A stretch of 64,000 nt of DNA from Chalara sp. BL73 (lineage: Eukaryota > Ascomycota > Leotiomycetes > Helotiales): positions 1 through 64,000 of the forward strand of contig CAKJVC010000049.1 of NCBI GenBank assembly GCA_918026815.1, given 5' to 3'. Below the pieces are notes generated by a model that was not told where the DNA came from, searched no databases, and was given only the letters and a program-made list of their open reading frames with translations. Below are positions 35,543-46,753 of the stretch, piece after piece. The position numbers and the translations under genes are program-made. Position 1 is the stretch's first letter. Each line of letters opens with the position of its first letter.

Positions 35543-37294
35543 ATGGCAGATCCTTTCAGTATTGTCGCTGGGGCTGCTGGGATTGCAGCAGCTGCAAGCC
35601 ACGTTTGGAAGACCGCGCGAGCTTTCAAAAGAGATTATCAAAACGCGGAGACTCAGATTTGTCATTCTCGATTTCAGCAGGAAATGCTGCAGTCCCATCT
35701 TAAATATGGGCTCCTAACTGACAACTCGGAGTTTGCTGCTGCCCAAAGCTCATTCCGAAGGATCGAACAAGATTTCCCGCAGATGCCTTCTTCTGATAGT
35801 GAAAACACAAGCAAAAGGACGAAAGCTCGTTGGGCTGCCAATGGCAGAAACAAAGCCAGTGAATGCATCTGTCAGCTTAAGGAAACAGAAATTTCAACCA
35901 TCTTGAACATAAACCTTGAGACTTAGTAGGTATACTGATTGGTGACTCGATTAGCTCACGATTCAACTGACAATGAGTAGTGCTCAAGTTAAGGCGTATC
36001 AACGTGAGCAGGACCTAAGAAACAAAACGACCGACGTAGTGACTAGGCGGATATTACAAAGTTTAGAGTTCATCGCTTCCTTGCCTTCTACAATTCCACA
36101 TTCGCCCAGTTCTGCTGGTGGTTATGCTGCTAGCGTACTACAGTGGAAGCTCCCTTGGCAGAATATTGTTACATTTACTATTAGTCTAATTGTATATAAA
36201 GTCAAGGGACACAGCAAATGCGAGATACTAGTTCGTGGTGCCTTACCATGTTCAACAATCATCAATTTCCGAGTCGCGTACCTTTGGTCAACCTGGCCAA
36301 GTTTATCAATAGTTCCACTCATCAGAATACAGAATGTCATACCCACAAACTCTACCATTGTCAAAGCTTGCGAAGAGGGGGATACAGAAACCATGAAAGA
36401 GCTATTTGCCTCTTCGAAATGCCACCCAAATGATACTACCATTGATGGGAAAAGCCTCCTAAATGTACGTCCACGATTCCTTTTCTTCGAATGTGACCTG
36501 ATCAACCTAGTTGACGATTCGGGCTGGGAGATTCGATGCGATGAGCTTCCTGCTTCAGCTGGGTGCAGATCCTTGCATAACCTCTGGCCGTTGGGAGACG
36601 TAAGCCTGAAATTTTATCTCACAGTGTAATCACCTAATGAGCGATTAGGAGTCCACTGGACATAGCATTCATTTATGGACAAGTCGAAACTGCTCGAAGC
36701 TTACTAAAAAGCGGAGCCGATATACACTATGTCAATAAACGAATGTGGTCAGTTGCGAATTACTTATTCGATCCACATGTCCTAAATCCTTCCTCAATCG
36801 AACTGCTCCAGATCTGTGAAGATGAAAATTTCGATGGCTGGAACGTAAAGGATGCAAAAGAGTGGACAGCCCTTCACCGAGCGTCAGCCTTTGGCCAAGG
36901 TAAAGATGTCAGGAAGCTACTGCATGCGGGTGCTTCCTTAACGATCATCACGTCGCCCATGAGATGGTCACCAATATTTTGTGCCGTCAGATTTGGAAAC
37001 GAGTCCACTTTTAACGCACTCGTAGAATATGTGACTCCGTGGTCCCTAGCAACAACGACTGACCTACGAGGCTGGACGTTGCTTCACGTGGCAGCCCAAT
37101 CTGGCTCCGAGCATATTATTAGCGAACTCCTGAAGCGTGGCCTCCGACCAGATACAAAATCAATCGCCCATGACAAGGCGTTGCCGGATGAGCTACATTT
37201 TTTAGAGCTAGAGCCGGGAGATGTCGCCAAAGCCTACCAAACTTCCGATATCTATGAGAAGTGCCTACATCAAACACTAAAACCGCCGATCTGA
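35543..37294 (+). CDS. Ankyrin-repeat protein with NLR-type N-terminal domain
   Basis: The first ATG context (35543) encodes MADPFSIVAGAAGIAAAASH, the hallmark start of fungal STAND/NLR-like proteins, followed by a helical region to about residue 125. The 3' half is clear. Exons ending at 36464, 36511-36599 and 36649-37294 (introns 46 and 49 nt) join in phase into ankyrin-type repeats: VKACEEGDTETMKELFASS, RAGRFDAMSFLLQLGADP, SPLDIAFIYGQVETARSLL, EWTALHRASAFGQGKDV and RGWTLLHVAAQSGSEHI. Between about 35,860 and 35,990 I could not find a splice pair that links the two halves cleanly, and a stop occurs at 35926. No NACHT or other NTPase domain is present between N-terminus and repeats. The gene may therefore be a reduced immune-receptor-like protein or partly decayed. 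Confidence 0.65.
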
Positions 37295-38223
37295 ATCTGT
37301 AAGTTCAGTTGTCGTTCACTGCACAACAAGCAGGCTTCATGATGCCTCGAGTGAACCAAATGATTGAGTAAACGTATTTCATATGATGGGGAGGAAAATT
37401 TCATAAGTTTCATTGGTGTAGTTGATATTGTACGAGGACGTATGGCTCGAGTTGACGGCGCATTAATCATGTAAGATGTTTGAAAAGTTTGTTTTATGAA
37501 TTGCCCTGCTGTTGTTGATCCGCCCTGTAACTCTTTTCCTTTACTGAAATTAACTATCTGAATTGTCGGTGTCACTTATCTGTTAGTCACTGTAAGATGC
37601 TCATGAAGTATTAGAAAACCCTCAAGCGATAAATAACACACTTTTTCTTAGTTACGCAGCATTCTCTGTTGACGTTTCACCTCAAATACATCCATTGCAT
37701 ATTTATTCGGCTCAGCCCTTCTGCCCTAAATCCTCTTTTCACTTGTTTAGTCCTTTTCTGTACCTTCTAGTCTGTCTCTGCCTTTATAAATACTCAGTGA
37801 CACTAGGTCTCCTCATCGCACTCGGTGTGGTTTCATAAAAGGCTTAAAATTTACTTCGCAAATTCTCCAGCTCAATTCGCCCTGTGCCTTTAAAATTAAC
37901 ATCCCCGATCCCTTTTCAGCTATCCTTCGTCATAGATCCAATCGTCCCCAAACATCTCAATTTACTCATCCGCATTCTCCAATCACAGATTATGTTTCCT
38001 CTGATACATATCACACTGGGCGGGATGACCCAAAATACGGTATACCGGTCATATCTTGGGTAGCGAGGCGCCGCGCCCATTGGGTTGTCGAGTAGGTGCG
38101 AGGTGTGTGAAGCAATCGTGCAAAGCAGATCGCGACTCGCTAAGCTAACCAAGGGGCTCGATATGCACTTAACTCCCCAAGGCCATCTTGGCCGACTCGA
38201 CTGATCAGCACTCCCTCAATCAG

Positions 38224-38253
38224 AGTAGTAGTAGTAGTAGCAGCAGTAGTAGT
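38224..38253. repeat. Trinucleotide microsatellite (AGT/AGC)
   Basis: Ten AGT-type units, two of them AGC. Confidence 0.9.
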
Positions 38254-38289
38254 ATTGATTTGCGTCTAGCGGATCAGCCCTAGGGCCTC

Positions 38290-38545
38290 CTATAAAATAT
38301 GGAGAAGTGCTAGGCTAAGAAGTTATATGCAAAAATATAACTAGACCAAAAGCATTTTAAGCAAAAGCGTAATTAAAAAGCCAGTTAATTATGATTCTTC
38401 CTCGATATTTAAGATAAACATTAGATAAAATAATAAAATTAACAGTATATTCGAGTTTATACCTGAAAGCTATACTTCATAATCGTGAAAATCGGAAGGG
38501 AGATAAGCTATTAAACAATAAACGGATGTTAAGACTTAATAAGCC
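38290..38545. repeat. AT-rich block, RIP-relic-like
   Basis: About 250 bp dominated by A and T with abundant TTAA, TAAA and ATAA words and stops in all frames. It resembles repeat-induced point mutation relics of transposons in ascomycetes. No element can be named. Confidence 0.4.
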
Positions 38546-38722
38546 GAGAGACGACAGCTGTAGGTTAGGCCTTTGATCAATTGTCCTGGAAAAGATGTGA
38601 ACGGCATTGGGCAGAACGGCGTTTGGGAGATCAGCTTCGGAGCGTGGGGAAGTTCAGTAAGCTGCTACAATTGACAGTCCTTCAAAGTTAAGAAATCATC
38701 TGAGAATTTCCTTGATCTTGGA

Positions 38723-39301
38723 CTATCTTGCAGCAAACAAAGGCGCTAGCGCACTTCCCTGAAAAAACGCCCTATCCTTCTCCCACCCATTCACCATAAA
38801 GTCCCTTCCAACCGCTAAACCAGCCACAATAACCTCCGGAGGGCCACTCTCGGTCCCTTCTGGGTCGTCTGTTGTACCAGACGATCAGGTGAACACCCAA
38901 GTGAGTTCGCAGTCCGAAAGGCCATCTCGCTACTCAATGTGCCGTAGCCGTCAATGACTCCTTTCATGGTGGATATGGCAGTGTCGAGATTTCTATAAAT
39001 CTGATATACTTGGTCTCCCACATAGGGGCGTTTTGCCACATCTGTGCCCGAAGAGCAGCTTGCTCTGGTGCCGAAGCCCAAGGCAGAGTACAACATTGCC
39101 CTTAACCATCGGTATTGGACAAATCCTCCAGAACCTGGGTATTAGTCTCTCGATCGTACAGGTAGAGACGGGGTGGTTTGACAATGGCTGTGGTGGTAGA
39201 TGGTGAGTAATTAGCGAGCGAGTTGAGCAAAAACCTCTCGAATATCTTGGGCACGGAGTCCTTAGAATGGTGTCTTCTTCTGCTGGCTTGGGTGGCATCA
39301 T
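38723..39301 (-). pseudogene. APH/choline-kinase-like phosphotransferase, decayed and truncated
   Basis: Fragments of the fungal aminoglycoside-phosphotransferase-like family lie in three frames on the minus strand. One frame reads VPKIFERFLLNSLANYSPST then PRLYLYDRETNTQVLEDLSN up to a stop at about 39108. A second carries WASAPEQAALRAQMWQNAPM. A third gives YGTLSSEMAFRTANS, and the C-terminal block VIVAGLAVGRDFMVNGWEKD precedes the stop at 38723. The N-terminal ATP-binding lobe and the catalytic HGDFW-type segment are absent. At least two frameshifts and one or two large deletions are needed to explain this. The family call rests on remembered block patterns. Confidence 0.6.
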
Positions 39302-39776
39302 GGTATCAAGATCTGGACCTATATAGAGAAGAATTTCCGGACAGTTGTGATGTGGAACCTGAACGGTAAGCGATATATAACTTCCAATTTGAGCATTAAA
39401 TATACCAAGACTTCAGGCGCAACAATTTCTCTTCTTGGAATAGTGCCAATCCGGTTCAAAAGTAAGATTTGGGAGAAGAGCGTAACCATAATTTGTAGAT
39501 TGACAGCCATCCACGTGAACGGTGCACACAACAGAGTGCTTCTGGGTCACAGGCATTGTTAGTATCATAAGCCCAGAAATTTAACCTAATATGCGCTCTT
39601 TATCTTCACAAGACCATACATCTCAAAATCATGATTAGATTTTCAAGTGGAGAACTCTCATGATCAATAATTAGGGAGTGCATTACAGATAAACGATTGT
39701 CTTACGGCGAATATTATCCCCAACAGGATTAAATGTACAATAGCACCATCCGGAACTTTTCAGACCACATATCTGT
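39302..39776. other. Intergenic, no gene seen
   Basis: Short overlapping open frames without motifs lie between the kinase relic and the 3' end of the membrane-protein gene. Confidence 0.5.
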
Positions 39777-42621
39777 TTATACACCCCTCCTGTAGCCATT
39801 CGTTGGACTAGGGCTTGGCGGTTGCGAGGGAACCCCAGAATACTGGTTGTGATACGGCGCGGGTGGTGACAACCCATACCCGGCTCCAATATCACCCTGT
39901 GAGTCATCTCTTCCATGATAGTGACCCTGCCCTGCCATCAATACTTCCGCTTCGGTCGACCCATCCACTGAATGTGTGTATACATTCACTTTTCGCTTCT
40001 CAGGCATTTCTATGTTTGTAGCTGAACCTGCTTGCGGGAAATCTCCTGAGAGAACGATCTGGTTTCTGCCTAGGGTGGAGCCCCATTCCCTGGTCCCCAT
40101 GGTGAGGCCACCGTGGCCCGGGAAGAGGAAAGTGGTATAGATGCGCCCTGGCGAGATCTGGCGAATGTGTAATCTCATTCTCCTAATTCCAACTCCATGG
40201 AAGCACGTCGTTACCATCGCTCCCAAGCTTACAATGAGCAACAAAAGTCCAGCGAGCATTGCTGGGATGCCATACAGATAGTGAAAACGGATTCGCAACC
40301 TTGTCGGCGTTAGGGGTAGTGCCATCACATTACTTTGCGCCGTGTTTCCAGGTCCAAGAACACCTTTGGTGCCGACGACCGCAGAAGCCGCCCAGTCTGT
40401 CCAGATTAAATTTGGAATCAGAGCTGCAGTGTCTGCGGATTTAGTGAGGTTCTGCCACCGAACCCACATTGCCATGCTTGATGCACCCGAATAGTCTTGG
40501 TCGCCATCACTGCAGGTCGAGGTAAGGGAGAGCTTGGAGTCAGAGCTACCTACACAGTATGAGCGCACAAGGGCCTCTCTGACAAAGTGGCTGGCAGGAA
40601 GGTTCTGGGTATCGAAAGCTAGATTTGAGCCTAGACCGTTTGGATTTATGAATCCAGGCAAGTAGAGCTCAGGTTGGCGGAAAGTTGAGATGTTTGGCTT
40701 GTTCTCGTAGCTACAAAAACACATGTCAGTCATTGTCATTAATGTACAGCTTGAGGCATGAGAGCATACGCAGACGAAAGGAGTCCCCAGATTAAATTTA
40801 TTCCTCCAATACGAAACTTGTTACCCGTATTTTCAATCCCCCATAGTGGCATTGAGCTCTCATCTTTGTATTCTTTCTCTTTTATGCTGGTCACATGAAG
40901 GTCTTTAAGCGAGTTATCAGTGCCATTATAGTTGAAGGACACTGTTTTGATGTTGGCTTTGACGGCACTAGAACAAGTGAACAGCTTTTGAGTCCAGACG
41001 CTGCCTTTGTCAAATACAAGGCTGGAGCCTGGACTTACCCGCTGAGGGACGCCAGCCATCAAGCCACATGTGTTCACAATATTAGAGCTGTTGGCGAAAT
41101 CAAAACTACCTGCACCTGTGCAAAGCAATTCTGTATTCAAGTTAGAACAGAAACATTGCGAAAAGACGCCCAACTTACTGATCGTTGTAAAGTTAGAGCG
41201 GCTGATAGAAAAAGGATTCACATCCGTGATGGGATCAGAAGAATTTATGGCCGTACCGCCACTAGAACTATCCAGATACCCCCCAAATTCATCCGAAAGT
41301 GTTAAAGCATCAAATCCGCTTGTTGAATATTTTGAGTTCATCGTAAGTGGGAACGTTTTATTGATCTCTGATTTAAGATACGAGAACGCGCGTGTATCCG
41401 TTTCCTCGATATATGGATTCGTGATATTGAACCATAGCATGGTGTAAACATTCTGTAGCCATGCTGCCTTATAAGCTCGGTTATATAACTCAGGATCTTT
41501 CTGTGTGTCTGGAAACCAAAGTCTTGGGTACGTTCGATTGATATTAACGAAGCCTCCTCGATCAGTTAGGACCACATCTCTGATTGTGCTATCATTGATG
41601 GCACTAACGGTAAAGTCGATTGTGAGATTCGTATCGACGCACACAGTCTCTGGTTCAACAAAAAGTAAATCTTCTTCCCAGGTTACACCATGTCGAAAGC
41701 CGGGGGGAACTGTGTGATTTCGAAATCCAATACCACCAGTCTTGGCATTTACTACGAGGCCCTCGACTGCCTCAAGATTGTCGTTCATTATAAGCGTCTG
41801 AATAGAGCGATATGAGCCCACGAGGTAATCAGTGCCGTTATTGAAGAATTCTTTACTTCTTGTCAAATAGCGCCGCCACTGGATGTCAAAAAAGCTGGAG
41901 ACTGTGGTAGCCTGGGCTGATCCACTGGAGTAAGCATCTATCAGACCATTGGGTATACCTCGTTCGTAACCATACGGATATTCATATTGCACTATGGAAT
42001 CATTTCCAGGATCGATGATGGTAGCGATCGTTTGAGTCCAGGGGCATGGCAAGTACGGGGCAACAAGTATCCCAAGCTCTTGAAGACAGACTCTATTGAA
42101 TGTAAAGTTGCTTCTAGGAGGAGTTCCATAGCCCCATGATGAGCTGTCGTAAAGATATTTGAATGGTGTCTCGACACTTTTATCGGGAACTAATGTCTCG
42201 TACAGTCCTAAAGGAGTTACAACTCCTGCAACTGCGATTAAAAGACCCGACAGGCCGATCAGCTTGGTCAAGAAAAGGATATCCTTTCGAACACCACGGT
42301 GTAGGACCGCATCACTTTGAAGAATATCGGGCCAATGGGATTTGTACAGCACTCTTGCGGCAACCGTCCTAACAATAGTTAGTAGAATACAATGTTACCT
42401 AAGGACAACAGACCAGGTGGATGCGGACGCAGTATCTTGAAGAAGTGCTGATACAATAAAAGTGATTGTATTAGGAGCCCATATGCGTGCTTGGTTAAGT
42501 TAGCACAGTATCAACTGTACATAGATCGTCCTCAAGCATAGATGCTACAATTAAAAGGCTCACCAAGAAAGACTCCTGCGGCTATGATACCAGCAACGTA
42601 ACCAACAGTTAACTCAACCAT
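39777..42621 (-). CDS. Large N-glycosylated integral membrane protein of unknown function
   Basis: Four phase-consistent exons (42621-42564, 42489-42399, 42368-40770, 40710-39777) give 893 aa. The start is MVELTVGYVAGIIAAGVFLG. A membrane segment follows at about residues 75-98 (LTKLIGLSGLLIAVAGVVTPLG). A roughly 600-residue ectodomain carries at least 15 N-x-S/T sequons (for example NFT, NGT, NHT, NRT, NKT) and many Cys. A final membrane helix sits near 730-751 (GIPAMLAGLLLLIVSLGAMV), then a Pro/Gly/Tyr-rich cytosolic tail. The motif ASTWSVV...SHWPDILQSDAV after exon 2 is shared with many uncharacterised Pezizomycotina membrane proteins, as I remember them. I do not know a function; a cell-surface sensor or structural protein is only a guess. 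The second intron would be just 30 nt. Confidence 0.85.
42369..42398 (-). other. Candidate 30-nt intron
   Basis: GTAACA...TACTAAC...TTAG, only 30 nt, between exons 2 and 3 of the membrane-protein gene. An alternative donor 15 nt upstream (GTCTGT) gives a 45-nt intron that also keeps the frame but removes the conserved WSVVLR residues. Confidence 0.55.
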
Positions 42622-43611
42622 GATTTTAGTTGCGAAAACAGACTAGAAGTACTTAGAAGGTGAAGTTGTGCGTGCAGGAAACGAACATTGGACCTAGACC
42701 CAACAAGAGAGCGAAAGAAGGAAAATAAGAGTCTCAAGTATCTTCGAAGGAAATCAAGTACCTCTCTTCAGTCATCTACTTGGCTGACCAGTAATCCATT
42801 TCATACTGTTCTCATAATTGCCTCACCCCTGCAGAATTATATGAGCTATACCATTATGGACTTTCTCCTAGAACGGCAGTTTATTTCACCGTTTCTTATG
42901 GCCGCTTTGACCCAATAAAATTTACTTGTCACATTTGTAGGCGGAGAAGTAGAAGCTTTCCCAATTTGGCGGACAATAATCACGCCGACCTTGACCAGGA
43001 CTCTTCCCGGTCGCTTCAGCCCTTCGCTTGTTTAGAGATTGGTCCCGTTGAAGTAAGGCTGAACATACCCATTGCCATTGGTTTGAGAGGCGAAAAGGTG
43101 TTGGCCAGTGATGCCTCTTGCATCCGCTACGGGCCTAGCTACTTGGCGGTACCCCTTAAATAGGACAAAGCAAACCTTCTTCTTACTTGAAATTAAGCAT
43201 CACAAAATGGCTCTCTTGAGGCCGATCTTCCATCGAATTGTTAATCATAGACGATATCTTGGCTTGATTTCCTAACGTTTGGCTGAAGCTATCCTAAAAT
43301 TGTGGCGGCAATCTCTCCACATTTAGTTTGATCTCAAGCCGTCTTCTGTTACTGATGTAACCCTAACCATGTCTTTTTCTCTCAACTCATCATGGGATGC
43401 TCCAGCCATATACCACCATTACATAGTAATTTTAATGTCATTAATGTGAGTACTAGATCTGCAAGAAGATATAAAAAGAGCAACTATAATGGGTAAGAAA
43501 GTCTCTAAGTGTGCGGTTATCTTGAACCCCATCTTCAGTCTGTCTCTTCCAAAAGCTCGACTTCTACCACACTCTCTTTGTATCGACATTTTACATTTTT
43601 GGCGTTTCACA
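42622..43611. promoter_or_regulatory. Divergent promoter region
   Basis: About 1 kb between the head-to-head starts of the membrane-protein gene and the Cys-rich secreted gene. No reading frame is supported. Confidence 0.4.
43470..43476 (+). promoter_or_regulatory. TATA-like box
   Basis: TATAAAA 136 nt upstream of the ATG of the Cys-rich secreted protein gene, at a plausible core-promoter distance. Confidence 0.45.
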
Positions 43612-44482
43612 ATGCATATCTCCAACATATGTTTGATTGCTCTTTTGTCTTTCGTCGCCCCGCATGTCGCAGCGGATTCCCAGGTATCTGAAGAATTGGC
43701 GAAACGTTTTGGTATCTTCGGACGAAAGGAAGACCTGTCTTTCTGCTTTGGCCGTAATTCCATCTGCGAGACCTCAAATAACCTCTATGCACAATGTAAA
43801 AGGTTCCAGAATGATTCCAGCAACCTGAAACCTTGGTACGAGTGTCTTTGTGGGAATGGATATGTCTCGGTGCATGAGGCGTAAGATTAGAGTTTGGGTC
43901 TGGCGATGAAGCGACACTGATTAATTCTAGTTGCGATTGGTGTCAAGAGGTATACCAGTTGGGCGGATCTTCATATAATATGCGCGATGACTGCGCCGAA
44001 AACGGAGCGTCGATCGCTGCAATCCCAACAGCAATATTAGCTCAACAATCGTCCTACAATGCAACATATACTGGAAGTAAGTGAATGTAGAACACAGGCA
44101 AGTCCTAGAGCGAGAATTCATGCTTACTGGCTCTGCAGTAATTTCTGGGGCAGGTAGTACAGCCACTGGTTCTGCCTCCGTAACGATCACCCGTGCCGAC
44201 AGCTCTGCGACAAAGGCATCAGCAACCTCGGGACCAAAGTCTACGAATGCACCATCAAGTTCCACGTCAAGATCTGGAAGTCGGGCGACGGCGGCATTGA
44301 CTATAAATGGCGGCGGAGACTTACCATTTTCAACTATCACGGACTCAGTTACCACGCCATCGAGTACGGTACGTGCTGGCGCTGCTAACACTGGTGAAGC
44401 ACCAGGATCAAACCTGGGGTTGGCAGGGCTGTACTCGATTGTAGCATTTGGATTTGGTGTGGTTATTTTGTTCCTTATGTGA
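43612..44482 (+). CDS. Small Cys-rich, Ser/Thr-rich secreted protein, probably GPI-anchored
   Basis: Three phase-consistent exons (43612-43880, 43931-44076, 44139-44482; introns 50 and 62 nt) give 252 aa. A signal peptide (MHISNICLIALLSFVAPHVA) is followed by a domain of about 100 residues with eight Cys (FCF, ICE, QCK, ECLC, CDWC, DDC). Next comes a Ser/Thr/Ala-rich stalk and a C-terminal hydrophobic tail (GLAGLYSIVAFGFGVVILFL) preceded by small residues, the usual layout of a GPI-anchored wall protein. The Cys pattern does not match CFEM, where spacing and the CxC position differ. The function is unknown. Only after splicing does the CDWC pair join the first half of the domain. Confidence 0.85.
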
Positions 44483-45566
44483 TATATATTTTGTCTCAGT
44501 AATCAATGACACGTAGGTCGGTAGCGCCATTCTGCAGGACTAGCAGTCTGCGGCTTGAATTGAAGACAGGCGAACTGGTAAATGAGAGGCTAAAGGGAAC
44601 TCTTGCGAGCCGTCTAAGAAAAGAAACTAGCCATGATTGGAAATCACAGTTTAGAAAGGCACACATAGTATCGCCCGATAAAGCGCTATACTTTAAGGTG
44701 TTAGAGCGAATTTTAGTAATTTAAGGAAAGCAAATGTTGGCGAATTTAGCTTAAAAAAAGATGCCTAATAACACAAAGCATTTCGAACAAGAACGTTTGT
44801 AGTCTAGTCTGGAAGCTCTTCTAATCGGTGAAAATTTGCTAGGCACAAAGGCGCAAGAGCACACGCTACGGCTCATGTTTTCTGTATCAATACCTAGAAA
44901 TTATAAGAATCTAAGAAAAAAGTGGCTAAATCGTAATTGTTTTATGTACTATCTTGCGAAGGTTCGTGAAATCAGTAGATAAAAGTGAAATATTGGCACA
45001 GCCTACCCCCTAACATTTACGGCAACAACAATAATTCAAAAATACAAAATTTATAGCTTGATTCATTAGCTAATAAGCTAAAATCGTACATAGAGCTTAG
45101 AATCAAAGAATTCGTGCAAATAAACAGGGGTAAAAGGCTAATAAAAGGATTCGTTACTTTTCTATCTATGAAGTAGTGTGTACTAATTTTACCAAATTAG
45201 CCCTCTTTTCGGCAATATACTAAAGGCTATCATTGACAAATTAGTCATGTTATGTACAGATTATCGCTTATTCTTATCTTAGTTTAACAATTCTAGGCCA
45301 TTGCCTTAAGCACTGGCTCAGACGAACCTTGTATGGTTATACATTGATATCTCGACCCTGAGCCCTTGGAAGCATTGAAGCAAGTGGTTATAGCTGAGCA
45401 ATCAATCAAGAGATAATGAAAATATAAACAATTTTGCGCTTGACACCAAAAAGTTAAAAGATAAAACTTTGGAGAAGGTTTCAAATTATACTAAATAATA
45501 TTCCTCGTCTAGTACATCATGTATGTACAAGGGTCTGAAGCATTCAACGCAGCTGTTATGTTATCT
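44483..45566. other. AT-rich intergenic, possible RIP relic
   Basis: No gene seen. From about 44690 to 45290 the sequence is strongly AT-rich with recurrent TAAGCTAA/TTAGC-like words and stops in all frames, similar in style to the block at 38.3 kb. Confidence 0.45.
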
Positions 45567-46433
45567 CTAGTAGATACCAGACATAGGCTGCTCGTGCATT
45601 AATTTCTTCATCAAGTCTGTCATCCTACCATCCTTGTCCATCAGCTGTGCGGCGGGACTAACAAAATCATCTGCAACCTCTTTCATGCATCCAAAGAATG
45701 AATATTCAAAGATCCACGGACACTCATCCATCCAATTCGCTAGTTGAGCAGTGAAGGCAAAAACATCTTTCTTATCCCGCGAGTTTGATGCTATCTCAGA
45801 AACAACCACTGGGAGGTCCGGGTACTTAATATGCCTAATCATATTAGTTGCAATATTGGACTAATACGAAGAAGGCTTACATCTTCTTAATATATGAGAT
45901 AGCGGCTGTTCCATCAGGACCATAATAGTGCAACGAAAGATAATCTGGAGGCTCTCCAGCATTCTTTACTATTTCCATAAAGTCTTCTAACCATTTCTGA
46001 AAACTTCAATATCATTGGTGACCTCCTGGTAATACAGACATAACTTGGTTTCACTAACCTCTCCGATGGCGTCACTTGCACAACCAGGTCCGATGATTTT
46101 CTTTCCATTTTCTTTCCTTAGTGGGATCACTTTCTCATTCCATATTTCAGCTGCCTTCTCTGGGGATATACCAGCCCTCTCAGGTTCATTGAAGTAATGT
46201 ATAATGGTATGATCGTTGTTCGATATCATGTTCCATTCATCGGGATCGGTGATTTGTGTCATGCTACGAATTGTCGGCCGAAATGGCAGTCGACGTTTAA
46301 GTTCTGGTGGTTCCCAGGCATTCCAATTTGAACAGGACGACAGGCCATTAAAATTAATACTTTCAATAGAATCTGGATTGTGTGCTGTATTTGTCCAATC
46401 CCATAAAAGAGCACGTTTCCGGATCGATACCAT
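45567..46433 (-). CDS. GH128-like endo-beta-1,3-glucanase, no signal peptide
   Basis: Three phase-consistent exons (46433-46059, 45996-45881, 45834-45567; introns 62 and 46 nt) give 252 aa. The start MVSIRKRALLWDWTNT matches the KRGLxWxWxN entry of the fungal 'glycosyl hydrolase catalytic core' (GH128) family. NEP at about 82-84 (HYFNEPERAGI) and SE at 176-177 (LPVVVSEIASNS) supply the two expected catalytic Glu residues (83 and 177), with LSLHYYGPDGT between them. The length is that of the bare catalytic domain. There is no signal peptide, so the enzyme would be intracellular or leave by another route. Known family members cleave beta-1,3-glucan. The promoter is shared with the DUF3716 gene. 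Confidence 0.85.
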
Positions 46434-46753
46434 GATGAATGCTTGCCAGTAAATAGTCTTCAATAGTATAATATCTTGCAAGCATGCAATGTACAAAAAT
46501 CAATTTCTACCCTACGGAGTTTTTGCGACCGATTTCTAAGGATGTTGTTTTTTGTCTATTTTCAGGGATGCTGGGACGAGCACGTAGAGGATTTTCCCCG
46601 AGCGGCCTAAGCAACGGCATTCGCGCCTGCCGCCGAAGTGACGTTGCTCCCGTCCGCCTCAACCATAATTTTTTCTCACGAACCATAAAGTCTACGGCAA
46701 CTTGAGCGCTAATGCTCTCGACCGCTCCTCACACCTAAGTGCGACCTAAAGCG
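46434..46753. promoter_or_regulatory. Divergent promoter: GH128 / DUF3716 gene
   Basis: 320 bp separate the two head-to-head ATGs. No specific site could be identified by eye. Confidence 0.45.

Larger units (their letters stand above)
37295..38722. other. Intergenic with microsatellite and AT-rich block
   Basis: No gene seen. It contains the AGT/AGC repeat at 38224-38253 and an extremely AT-rich block at about 38290-38545. Confidence 0.5.

Noticed and set aside
43612..44482. CFEM-domain protein
   Set aside because: Eight Cys are present but their spacing and the position of the CxC pair do not fit CFEM.
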